Source of the DNA: Halocatena halophila
GTDB taxonomy: Archaea; Halobacteriota; Halobacteria; Halobacteriales; Haloarculaceae
Length of the DNA stretch: 64,000 nt
Direction: 5' to 3'
Assembly: GCA_027563145.1 (NCBI GenBank)
Contig: CP071309.1
Location: 1 to 64,000, forward strand
Position 1 is the first letter of the stretch. The number at the start of each line of letters is the position of its first letter. Below, piece by piece: positions 9,764-17,301 of the stretch. Both the position numbers and the translations under genes were made by a program. The notes below the pieces were generated by a model. That model saw only the letters and a list, made by a program, of their open reading frames with translations. It was not told the origin of the DNA and made no database searches.

Positions 9764-10897
9764 ATGCCACGAACAGCAGCTACGACGCAGAATCTGGATC
9801 TTCTGCGGCCTGAAGTTGTCCGCAACCAGATGCTCGAGACCGTTGATCAGATGGAGCGCATCGAGATGGGATCCCAGGAGGGGTTCGCGTCAGCGATGTC
9901 AACGTTCCCGCTGGTCAACCTCGATGATCCCAAGGAAGCGTACTACACGTACGACGGTGTGACTGACGCGATGCAGCCTGTCGGCCACGATGCCGAGGCC
10001 CCACTGATGTCACTCGACCTCCCATCCAAGGAGTCGATCACTGTCGATAGCTACAAGGAGGCGTTCAATCCGAAACGAGGAGCTGAAACGCACAGCTCAA
10101 ACATCCCGTTCTCAACTTACCGCCGGGGTGTTACGAAACTCAACACGAAGATTTGGCTCACCCGTGAGCTGATCGCCTGGAGGGGGGACAGTGCAGTCGA
10201 TGGACTGATCGGCCAGTGGGGTAACACGAAACATCCAGATATCCCATCTGACCACGCGAAAGCCGTTTCAAATGCGTGGAGTCAGCCGTCCACAGCAACG
10301 CCGTATCAGGACATCGAGGATCTGTCGTTCGAGATTGTGAACAATGGCTATATGACAAGCCAACAAGTTACCCCGAATATCTGGATGGGGCCGACCACGC
10401 TTCGTGATCTTAAGCAGACGGACGATATGAAAGGCCGACTGCCTAACACGCAGTTCAATCGCGTTACTCGGGATGCACTCCAGACCATCCTGAGCGAGGA
10501 GATCGCCAATATCTACACGGTGATGGTCTATTACCCTCGAACTAACGCAAACGGCGAGTTCCTTGACGAAGCAGGAAACATCGTTGATGACGCCGACGAT
10601 GCTGCACTCGACAATATCCTTGAGCCATACGATCCGAGCGGTGATGTCGTACGGCGAAACGTCGTTATCGGTCGCCCAGGTGCTGGATCGGCGTTCTTCC
10701 CATGGTTCCTTGACCGACTAACTGAGGATGTGGGCCCCGGTGATGTACCCGGTGAGATGGACGTCGACGAACAGAATGGTTTCCTGACGTACGTCTACAA
10801 GGATCCACCGACGCGAAACACCTACGTGCAGGCTGAACAGGAACTCGGATTCCACATTATGCGTGGCGAGAACTGGGGTCTGCTGTCTGGAGTGTGA
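9764..10897 (+). CDS. major capsid protein (HK97-fold expected)
   Basis: 377 aa, no cysteine pairs, mixed alpha/beta composition. It follows the scaffold and decoration genes, the invariant MCP position. The N-terminal ~40 residues (RPEVVRNQMLETVDQMERIEM) are helical like an N-arm. The 49-bp gap before the ATG is larger than other gaps in the operon, perhaps leaving room for a stronger initiation region. Position and size give the call. Confidence 0.8.
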   Translation: MPRTAATTQNLDLLRPEVVRNQMLETVDQMERIEMGSQEGFASAMSTFPLVNLDDPKEAYYTYDGVTDAMQPVGHDAEAPLMSLDLPSKESITVDSYKEAFNPKRGAETHSSNIPFSTYRRGVTKLNTKIWLTRELIAWRGDSAVDGLIGQWGNTKHPDIPSDHAKAVSNAWSQPSTATPYQDIEDLSFEIVNNGYMTSQQVTPNIWMGPTTLRDLKQTDDMKGRLPNTQFNRVTRDALQTILSEEIANIYTVMVYYPRTNANGEFLDEAGNIVDDADDAALDNILEPYDPSGDVVRRNVVIGRPGAGSAFFPWFLDRLTEDVGPGDVPGEMDVDEQNGFLTYVYKDPPTRNTYVQAEQELGFHIMRGENWGLLSGV

Positions 10898-10904
10898 GGT
10901 TCCA

Positions 10905-11276
10905 ATGCCAACGCTGAGATGGTCGGGAGACACTGTCTTCACCGATCATAACCGCAACTTCAGAGCATTGCCTGGGACGACACACACGGTGTCTGAGGAG
11001 CAGGTAGCAGCCTACAGCGAGCATCGGTTGTTCGGCGACGACTGGTCGATCGTTGAGACGGGGAACACAACTGAAGACGACACTGACGAAGCAAACAACA
11101 CTGAGGCGGATTTCTCAGAGCTGTCAGGCGTCGGTGAATCAACAGCCACCGCCTTGCGAGAGGCTGGCTTCAACACGTTCGAAGAGCTTGCAGATGCATC
11201 CCCCGACGATCTTACGACGATCGATGGGATCAGCAACAAGCTGGCTACTGGGATCATCGAACAGGTCGAAGAGTAA
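10905..11276 (+). CDS. capsid-adjacent protein with helix-hairpin-helix C-terminus
   Basis: 123 aa from ATG 10905. The N-terminal half is a small beta domain, the middle is an acidic linker, and the C-terminus carries tandem HhH-like motifs (SGVGESTATALREAG and IDGISNKLATGI) as in DNA-binding or Rad51/RNAP-alpha type HhH domains. Genes in this place usually encode head-tail joining proteins, so the HhH could contact DNA at the head vertex. That role is inference. Confidence 0.6.
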   Translation: MPTLRWSGDTVFTDHNRNFRALPGTTHTVSEEQVAAYSEHRLFGDDWSIVETGNTTEDDTDEANNTEADFSELSGVGESTATALREAGFNTFEELADASPDDLTTIDGISNKLATGIIEQVEE

Positions 11277-11641
11277 TGTCTTCGAATCCTGATTACGAGG
11301 CATCGACCCTCTCTGTTGCTACTGTCCGGGCAACGCTCGATGACACTGAAGAAAAGGCGATCGCTGAGGCGACCATTCAGCGGGCCATCGGAGCGGCGGA
11401 AGCGTACGTCGCGACGCTTGACATCGATCCCAACGTAGACACGGAGACCATCGAGGAGGCGAAGATAGCGCTGGCGGCCTTCAAAACGTTCGCGAGCGTA
11501 CCGACGGAGACACAGAAAGAGGCTCTCGGCGTGTCCAAACGGGTCGATGTTGAGTCTCGTCAGGCAGCGCTTAAAGAGCAGTCTGATAAGGCGCTCGACG
11601 CAATTACGAGAGATTTCTTCTCACATACACTGAGTCAGTAG
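11276..11641 (+). CDS. head-tail connector-like protein
   Basis: 121 aa, almost entirely helical and alanine-rich, consistent with the adaptor proteins (gp15/gp6 type) that bind under the portal. It overlaps the previous stop by 1 bp. The family is inferred from position and predicted helical content. Confidence 0.6.
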   Translation: MSSNPDYEASTLSVATVRATLDDTEEKAIAEATIQRAIGAAEAYVATLDIDPNVDTETIEEAKIALAAFKTFASVPTETQKEALGVSKRVDVESRQAALKEQSDKALDAITRDFFSHTLSQ

Positions 11642-11654
11642 AAACGTGTACAAT

Positions 11655-12155
11655 ATGACAACGAACGAAGTACTCGATCCGGCAGCGCACACTGTCGATG
11701 AAATTGAACGACGAATCGAACAGGGAGATTTCACGATTGAAGAGTTGCGATCGATTCGGTCGGCTGAGAGTGAGACAGAAAACCGCTCAACAGCTATTGA
11801 AGCGATCGATGAAGAGCTGGATGCTTTGACGGCGGGGCCAACCGAGGGGCCGGTTAACCCGAATCCAACAGAAGACCAGGAGTCGCCTGATAGATCGATG
11901 ATTCCCTCGAATGGAGGTGGAGCGACAAGGCAGGGTATTGTGGGTGTATCACTCCCGTCACCGTACAGTGTTGATGCACCTGAAACAGTGAAAATCCGAA
12001 TCAGTGAATCACGTGGTGTTGCTGGTGAATTCTTCGAAGAGCCGGGAACTCACACGATCCAGTATTCGATGCGTTTGAAGCGAACGCTCGAATCACCAAC
12101 GAACAGTGTTCGTCTGGCCGAGACTGATCCGCTTCATCCGAATTCCTCTGACTAG
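11655..12155 (+). CDS. hypothetical head/neck-region protein
   Basis: 166 aa from ATG 11655 (a GTG lies at 11646). The N-terminus is acidic and helical; the middle is Pro/Gly-rich and low complexity; the C-terminal ~70 residues look beta-rich. It sits between connector and virion morphogenesis genes. Not recognised. Confidence 0.55.
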   Translation: MTTNEVLDPAAHTVDEIERRIEQGDFTIEELRSIRSAESETENRSTAIEAIDEELDALTAGPTEGPVNPNPTEDQESPDRSMIPSNGGGATRQGIVGVSLPSPYSVDAPETVKIRISESRGVAGEFFEEPGTHTIQYSMRLKRTLESPTNSVRLAETDPLHPNSSD

Positions 12156-12161
12156 CCACCA

Positions 12162-12602
12162 ATGGCTGTTAACACTCGCTCGTGGAACATCTTCGACAGA
12201 GTTGTCGAGGCGATCGAGGATGGGGTTGATGATGGTGTAAAACAGGCGGCTAGAGATGAACTCGATGCCGCCGAGGAGGCTTACGATCGCGAGGAGACTG
12301 TACTCGGCACTCCTTGGAAACCACTGTCGCCGGTGACAATCGCGCGTAAAGGCCATGATACGATCCTCGTCGAGGAAGGGGATATGCGCGATAGTGGCTT
12401 CGTGGAAGAGAGATCAGATTCCGTTCGGGTCGGATTCAGTGATTGGAAGGTGTCGATCCACGAGTTCGGCACGGAGGACATCCCCCCGCGCCCAATCGTC
12501 GGTCCGATGCGTCTCGATCTCAAACATGATCGACTTGAGCACACAGTCGCCGAATCAGTAGAGGAGTCGATCAAGAGCCTTCCAAGCGTGAACGTGAAAT
12601 GA
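12162..12602 (+). CDS. virion morphogenesis / tail completion protein (Mu gpG, HK97 gp10 type)
   Basis: 146 aa. It shows the family pattern: PWKPLSPVTIARKG, a short LVEEGDMRDSGF segment, then SIHEFGTEDIPPRPIVGP, which resembles the conserved HExGT...PxRP signature. Such proteins complete the neck or tail tip. It overlaps the next gene by 4 bp. Confidence 0.8.
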   Translation: MAVNTRSWNIFDRVVEAIEDGVDDGVKQAARDELDAAEEAYDREETVLGTPWKPLSPVTIARKGHDTILVEEGDMRDSGFVEERSDSVRVGFSDWKVSIHEFGTEDIPPRPIVGPMRLDLKHDRLEHTVAESVEESIKSLPSVNVK

Positions 12603-13009
12603 ACCTCTCACTTCGGTCGGTCATCGAAGATCCGGACTTCACATCCGACGTGACTGTCCGGCACGATCAGTCCGCAGACAGCAATGACGACGGTCGCGTC
12701 GAATTCGAGCTGTCAGCACCAGAATCGATGGAGCTGTTGATCGTTTCTCCAGACCCTGAATCGTTCGAGATAGTCCAAGATGGCCAGGTTGACGATACTG
12801 ATTACCTGGCGTACGCGATGATTGATTCTGGGCTCGGCGAAGACGACCGTATCCTCTGGGATGACGGTTTTGGAGAGACAGCGTATCGAGCTGTTGAGGT
12901 TGAGGCGGTTGACTTCGATGGTGAACAGTTCGCTCGATACCGTCTGATCGAGGATAGTCGCGGTGAACCCGTAAACGACGACAGCAGTTCTGATGGGGGT
13001 GTTCGGTAG
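12599..13009 (+). CDS. hypothetical neck/tail protein
   Basis: 136 aa, acidic and beta-rich. In myoviruses this position commonly holds a tail terminator or head-closure protein, but I see no motif that proves it. It overlaps its neighbours on both sides (start within 12602, stop at 13009). Confidence 0.55.
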   Translation: MNLSLRSVIEDPDFTSDVTVRHDQSADSNDDGRVEFELSAPESMELLIVSPDPESFEIVQDGQVDDTDYLAYAMIDSGLGEDDRILWDDGFGETAYRAVEVEAVDFDGEQFARYRLIEDSRGEPVNDDSSSDGGVR

Positions 13010-13689
13010 TGCTTCCAAAACCAGCGAAGGACGCGATTCGAGACGCTATTCCTGAATCATTGTGGTTCGAGGTTGGCGAAGTCTTCCCAGATGCCCCGGA
13101 TGCATCGGAGTGGAAACTGACGCCTGAAATTCGGTGGGCGTATGAAGACTTCGAGAATTCGAACGAACCGTACGATCACGTGTCATTGTCCATCCCAACT
13201 GGCGGTGTGATCGAATCAAATCAGCCGCTCGATCGCTACATCGGTGAGGAGATACTCTCAGATGATTCGATTGATGCTGACGCCCTCGTCGAACAAGGAC
13301 AATTCGTCTACGATGTCTTGTCGATCGGGGCACATTGCGTTGGGAGTGAAACCCGGGAGGGACTGACGCTAACCGAAGATGAACGCGCATACGCGCTCCT
13401 TCGCGCGATTTATCGCTGGTTCCGGCACGACTGGCAGACACGTCCGCTAGATCGCTTCGATCAGGACGGTAACACGATCGCGGATCGAGACGAGCAGTAT
13501 GCTGATGAGCTAACGCCACCTGTCCGTGTTGATCCGATTCCCGGATCAGGGCCAGTCAACATGACGGAATCTATCGAATCGGGGGCACAGTACAACGCGC
13601 AGGTTGAACTCCACTACGTGGATTCGGTGATTGATTACGAATTCATTCCGGAGTCAGCAGATATCTCGATTGATACAGTGAATAGCTGA
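13009..13689 (+). CDS. hypothetical neck/tail terminator-region protein
   Basis: 226 aa with a GTG start overlapping the previous stop by one base. The C-terminal part (NAQVELHYVDSVIDYEF) looks like a beta sheet. Position before the sheath suggests a tail-terminator or tail-completion role. The 44 bp between this stop and the sheath gene contain several TGAAT repeats. Function not proven. Confidence 0.55.
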   Translation: MLPKPAKDAIRDAIPESLWFEVGEVFPDAPDASEWKLTPEIRWAYEDFENSNEPYDHVSLSIPTGGVIESNQPLDRYIGEEILSDDSIDADALVEQGQFVYDVLSIGAHCVGSETREGLTLTEDERAYALLRAIYRWFRHDWQTRPLDRFDQDGNTIADRDEQYADELTPPVRVDPIPGSGPVNMTESIESGAQYNAQVELHYVDSVIDYEFIPESADISIDTVNS

Positions 13690-13733
13690 ATTAGTGAATT
13701 GTTGAATCAGTGAAACAATGTTAGTGTGATACA

Positions 13734-15080
13734 ATGCCACATCCAGACAGCTTAGTCGATATTACGGTTGATGCGGACATCGGTGCAGCTCCGCGTGACC
13801 AGTTTAGCACAGTCGCGCTGATCGGCAGCGCAGCAACAGAACCCCCTGACGGATTCAATAACGCGACCCGACACTTGGACGCAGAGTCGGTTGCGTCGGG
13901 ATTCGGAGACGGGACTGCCATCCACAATCAGGCAAAGGAGGTGTTTGCTGAGGGAGTTGGGGCACTCTGGGCCATCGTCTTGGAAGAGACAGAAACGACA
14001 GAGGTGATAGCAGATTCCGATACAAACTCGGTGTCGAGCGGGATCGTCTCGACGTTTCCGATCAGTGGAGCCTCACCAGTCGCGATCACGGTTGATGGCG
14101 ACGCAGCTGATCCAGTGACGGCAACAACCGAATCTCCTCCTCCCTCCCCTCCTACCGATGAAGCGGCCTACAACCCCGACACAGGAGAGATCGAGGTCGG
14201 GACATCGTCGAGCGGTGGCGGATCGGGGGGCATCGAGGTGACTTACACAACGTTGTCATGGACGGCAGCACTCGATGAACTCTCAGGTATCAGTCCAGAC
14301 CTAGTCGCACTGACGCAGCGCGCTGGAGAAGAATCCATTGGCGACTACGACGAACTTCTGACCTGGGCTGATGGCGAGGCCGCAGCTGTGCCAGTCGTCT
14401 ATCCGAATGGATCGGATTACAGTGATCCAATTACCGGGATGGATGAAGCCCACGAGGTCGGCTCGTATCTGACGAGCAAGTTCGGTCTTCCAATCGCATC
14501 GGAATCTTCAGATAACGTTGCTGGTCGGGTCGTGGGCCGATATGCAGTTGAGGAAGCATGGTACAACATTTTCCTGAAAACGCTTCCTCTGTCTGTTCCG
14601 ACGCCGACTCGATACGACCGGTATGTTGGATCACCAGAGTTACAGGGAACCTTCGAAGGGGGAACTGCTGCTGATGGTGCTGGAGCATCGAACGTCCTGC
14701 TTAGCGACGGCGGGACGATCCTGTCGAACTCGCTGTCGCTCGCCGGCCTTCAATCCGATTATCGATATCTGGATATTGCCCGGCTAGAAGCCTTCGTCAC
14801 CGAGCGAATTCGGGTAGCTGTTGGGAATCTCTTCCGCGATAACGATATCCGATATAATGCGAGTGGTCGGACATCGATCCAGGCAGCGATCGAAGAGGAA
14901 CTCAATCCGATCACTGGTAATCGAAACCAGCCCCTTCGTGATTTCAGTATCACGGTCCCTGCGCCCGAAGACATTCCGTCGGCTGATCGGTCGAACCGTC
15001 TTTGGACTGGAATTATGGTCGAAATCACGATCTCCGGGTATGCACATCGTGCCGATGTGACCCTTGTAATCGAGGTGTGA
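13734..15080 (+). CDS. contractile tail sheath protein
   Basis: 448 aa, directly before a 134-aa tube protein, the standard sheath-tube pair. The C-terminal domain (RLEAFVTERIRVAVGNLFRDND, later NPITGNRNQPLRDF and a final beta strand VTLVIEV) fits sheath C-terminal domains. A Pro/Ser and Gly-rich insert at about residues 135-165 marks a surface domain boundary. It forms the contracting cylinder around the tube. Confidence 0.85.
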   Translation: MPHPDSLVDITVDADIGAAPRDQFSTVALIGSAATEPPDGFNNATRHLDAESVASGFGDGTAIHNQAKEVFAEGVGALWAIVLEETETTEVIADSDTNSVSSGIVSTFPISGASPVAITVDGDAADPVTATTESPPPSPPTDEAAYNPDTGEIEVGTSSSGGGSGGIEVTYTTLSWTAALDELSGISPDLVALTQRAGEESIGDYDELLTWADGEAAAVPVVYPNGSDYSDPITGMDEAHEVGSYLTSKFGLPIASESSDNVAGRVVGRYAVEEAWYNIFLKTLPLSVPTPTRYDRYVGSPELQGTFEGGTAADGAGASNVLLSDGGTILSNSLSLAGLQSDYRYLDIARLEAFVTERIRVAVGNLFRDNDIRYNASGRTSIQAAIEEELNPITGNRNQPLRDFSITVPAPEDIPSADRSNRLWTGIMVEITISGYAHRADVTLVIEV

Positions 15081-15084
15081 ATTC

Positions 15085-15489
15085 ATGAGTACGAAACCAA
15101 GTCCGCTTGGAGAAACTGAGCGTATCGCCGTCGAGGAAGCCACAGCCACTATAGCGGGGGTTCCGCTGGTGAAGTTCGACACGTTCTCAATCGAGGTTGA
15201 AGATCCCTCGGCCCGAGAGCGAACGACAGATGGGCACACAGTCCACTTCGATCAGCTGATTAACCCCAGCGGGTCATGTGCCGTCTACCCGACGTCGCCC
15301 AGTGCTGGCCGATTCTTCGCCCTCGTTCAAGCCCGGTATATCGGGGGCGCTCGGCTGTCATTCCCTTCTGACGATACTCGAGGAGGCATCTCGCTGAAGG
15401 GGGTTCGGTATTCGAACGTTTCACAGGAGGATCTCTCTAGTGACGGATACACCATCACCGCAGACTGGGAAGCCGACTATATCGGATAA
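15085..15489 (+). CDS. tail tube protein
   Basis: 134 aa, beta-rich, starting 4 bp after the sheath stop. Size and order match myovirus tube proteins. The segment DGYTITADWEADYIG at the C-terminus is a plausible final strand. It should polymerise as hexameric rings inside the sheath. Confidence 0.8.
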   Translation: MSTKPSPLGETERIAVEEATATIAGVPLVKFDTFSIEVEDPSARERTTDGHTVHFDQLINPSGSCAVYPTSPSAGRFFALVQARYIGGARLSFPSDDTRGGISLKGVRYSNVSQEDLSSDGYTITADWEADYIG

Positions 15490-16229
15490 TGTCTCGAAAA
15501 AATAGCGATCAAGAATCGAGGATTGAAGCACAAGTAGCGGAGCCGAAGGTCAGTGGTGTCGATCCAGCGCTCGCAGAGAAAGATCCAGAAGAGGTCACGG
15601 CGGGCGATCTTGCAGGCCTTGATGAAGACGCCCGTGATCAGATTCTCAATCTTCTCAGCGCAGACAATGAGGAGATCGACACCGAGAAGCCCGTCACGGA
15701 GCCACAGCCCGACAATGAGTCAGGGGATTCTGAGCCCGAAGAGCCAGCAACACTCGACGAGACTGGACTTCTAGATGACGATGGCAACTTTCCCTGGGAA
15801 GGCGAATCGCTTGGTACCACGACAGTCGGCGAAAGTGGCGTCATCGAACGGTTCGAATACAAAGGTGTACTGTTCGAGATTCACGAGCCCGAGGACAGGG
15901 CGAAGTTTGAACGGAATTTCGATCAGTTGGCTGGTGCTCGCGAACAGGATGATCGAGCCAAAAAGCGGTCGATCGCTGACCGCTATTCTCGGAAGTTAGC
16001 CGATCAGTGTCTCACAGTGGATGGCCACGAGCTTGAGCACGTCTATCGAGTGACCCACAACGAGACTCACCACGTCGTACCGGATGTGGATGGATCGAAA
16101 GGACTAGCGAGCCATTCGTCAGCCACGCTGCTCTGGGATTCAATGACGTGGTTCGACCGATTTAAACTGGGCATGAAGCTCGGGGAGGACGTGCTCGGCG
16201 AGAGCCAGTTTCGACCGCGAGTTAGTTAG
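15489..16229 (+). CDS. tail assembly chaperone (gpG-like)
   Basis: 246 aa, between tube and tape measure, where chaperones that coat the tape measure are encoded. The N-terminal ~110 residues are acidic and low complexity; the C-terminal half is folded (VLFEIHEPEDRAKFERNF, VYRVTHNETHH). Near its 3' end a second reading frame opens in the +1 register and runs on to 16551, so a longer fusion product is likely. It overlaps the tube gene by one base. Confidence 0.75.
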   Translation: MSRKNSDQESRIEAQVAEPKVSGVDPALAEKDPEEVTAGDLAGLDEDARDQILNLLSADNEEIDTEKPVTEPQPDNESGDSEPEEPATLDETGLLDDDGNFPWEGESLGTTTVGESGVIERFEYKGVLFEIHEPEDRAKFERNFDQLAGAREQDDRAKKRSIADRYSRKLADQCLTVDGHELEHVYRVTHNETHHVVPDVDGSKGLASHSSATLLWDSMTWFDRFKLGMKLGEDVLGESQFRPRVS

Positions 16230-16326
16230 ACGATATGCTAATTCTCCCGACGGTCGCGATCGTGCACTCATCGCAGAGGAATTCAACCTGCTGTACGAGG
16301 AGGTCGATCGTTGGCCCCGCGAGCGG
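16177..16326 (+). other. probable translational frameshift region of the tail chaperone
   Basis: The frame of the gene at 16327-16551 is open back to 16177 with no start codon other than the GTG at 16327. The peptide (ANSPDGRDRALIAEEFNLLY...) has coding-like codons. It overlaps the last 53 bp of the chaperone in the +1 (equivalently -2) register. Tail chaperone pairs joined by frameshifting are conserved in tailed phages; -1 is usual, but -2 (Mu) and +1 are known. Confidence 0.6.
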
Positions 16327-16551
16327 GTGAATTATTACATGATGCGAATGAACGCAGTTGGTCGCTGGAAACGCGAACAATCAGAGAAAGCCCGGAACGG
16401 GTCCGATGACGAACCGCAAAAGCCGGAGGACTGGTCACAAGAAGAGTGGGATGCAGTGCCGAATTCAATGAAGGCAGACATCGCGAGCGGGAATGGGTAC
16501 ATGAGCAAGGAAGCAGTGCAACGACATCTGGAGGCACAGAAACGTGGATGA
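16327..16551 (+). CDS. tail chaperone C-terminal part (T-like, frameshift product)
   Basis: As a stand-alone gene it would start at GTG 16327 and give 74 aa. The same frame is open to 16177, so it is more likely the C-terminal extension of the chaperone at 15489, made by a ribosomal frameshift. The segment VNYYMMRMNAVGRWKREQ and the C-terminal PEDWSQEEWDAVP are well-formed protein. It overlaps the next gene by 8 bp. Confidence 0.6.
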   Translation: MNYYMMRMNAVGRWKREQSEKARNGSDDEPQKPEDWSQEEWDAVPNSMKADIASGNGYMSKEAVQRHLEAQKRG

Positions 16552-16963
16552 CGACGTTGAGTTTACGGATCCCGAAACGGACGAGATAGTGGATATATCT
16601 CCAGGCGGTGAGACGCCAGACGATTTGCTGGACGATCCAGACAACGCGATCGATTACGAATCGGCGACTGAGACGTGGATCGGTGAGTCAACGACGGTAG
16701 AGCTACGTATCCCGTCGCTGGACGGCCAGGATAAGCTGTTCCTCCTTGAAGAGCCGGATATCGAAAACACATATCGAATCATTAAGGCCGTGCTTGACGG
16801 AGATCGGTTCGAGCTGTGCGCCGCGATCGTTCGCGAGCCGACACTCACCGAAGAAGTGTGGAACAGTAAGTTAACAGGTCGAGAGCGGAACCTTCTCTAC
16901 GACCATACTTTCGCGTGGGTGCGCGTAAGTGATTTCGTCTCAGTTCAGAAGAGAATTCCTTAG
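16544..16963 (+). CDS. hypothetical tail protein
   Basis: 139 aa with a GTG start overlapping the chaperone extension. The first ~45 residues are acidic; the rest (VELRIPSLDGQDKLFLLEEPD, FAWVRVSDFV) looks folded. Located just before the tape measure, it may be a second chaperone or tape-measure partner. Not recognised. Confidence 0.55.
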   Translation: MDDDVEFTDPETDEIVDISPGGETPDDLLDDPDNAIDYESATETWIGESTTVELRIPSLDGQDKLFLLEEPDIENTYRIIKAVLDGDRFELCAAIVREPTLTEEVWNSKLTGRERNLLYDHTFAWVRVSDFVSVQKRIP

Positions 16964-17274
16964 TCGGAATGCTCCCTGACGGGACGCTCGAAAATAAAGA
17001 AGTGCGAAACCCCCTTAGTAGATTCGCCTAGATTGCCAATATCTTCGCCATCAATATCTCTAATGTATCTCCAACCATTCTCGGATTGCTTGTTGAGGAA
17101 GTGTCCAAGATTATCACCGTCTAAATCGATATCGACAGCCTTGTATTCATATCGTCGTGGTTGATCGCTATCATCGGGCTCGTAGTAGTACTCCGATAAA
17201 TTATCTTCCTCATTATCATCACTTTGTTTCAGGCTATCGAACATGGGTGATAGATTCTCATCATGCGTTGTCAA
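16960..17274 (-). CDS. antisense moron, DUF4177-like
   Basis: 104 aa on the minus strand inside the rightward tail operon. The C-terminal half (YEYKAVDIDLDG, LNKQSENGWRYIRDIDG, then HFFIFERP) has the layout of DUF4177-type proteins: a beta strand, a helix ending in GW, and a final strand. The N-terminal 40 residues are acidic and disordered. The DNA is more AT-rich than its neighbours, consistent with an acquired gene. Function unknown. Confidence 0.65.
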   Translation of the reverse strand: MTTHDENLSPMFDSLKQSDDNEEDNLSEYYYEPDDSDQPRRYEYKAVDIDLDGDNLGHFLNKQSENGWRYIRDIDGEDIGNLGESTKGVSHFFIFERPVREHSD

Positions 17275-17301
17275 CGTTTCGGTAATTAATTAAAGAATAC
17301 T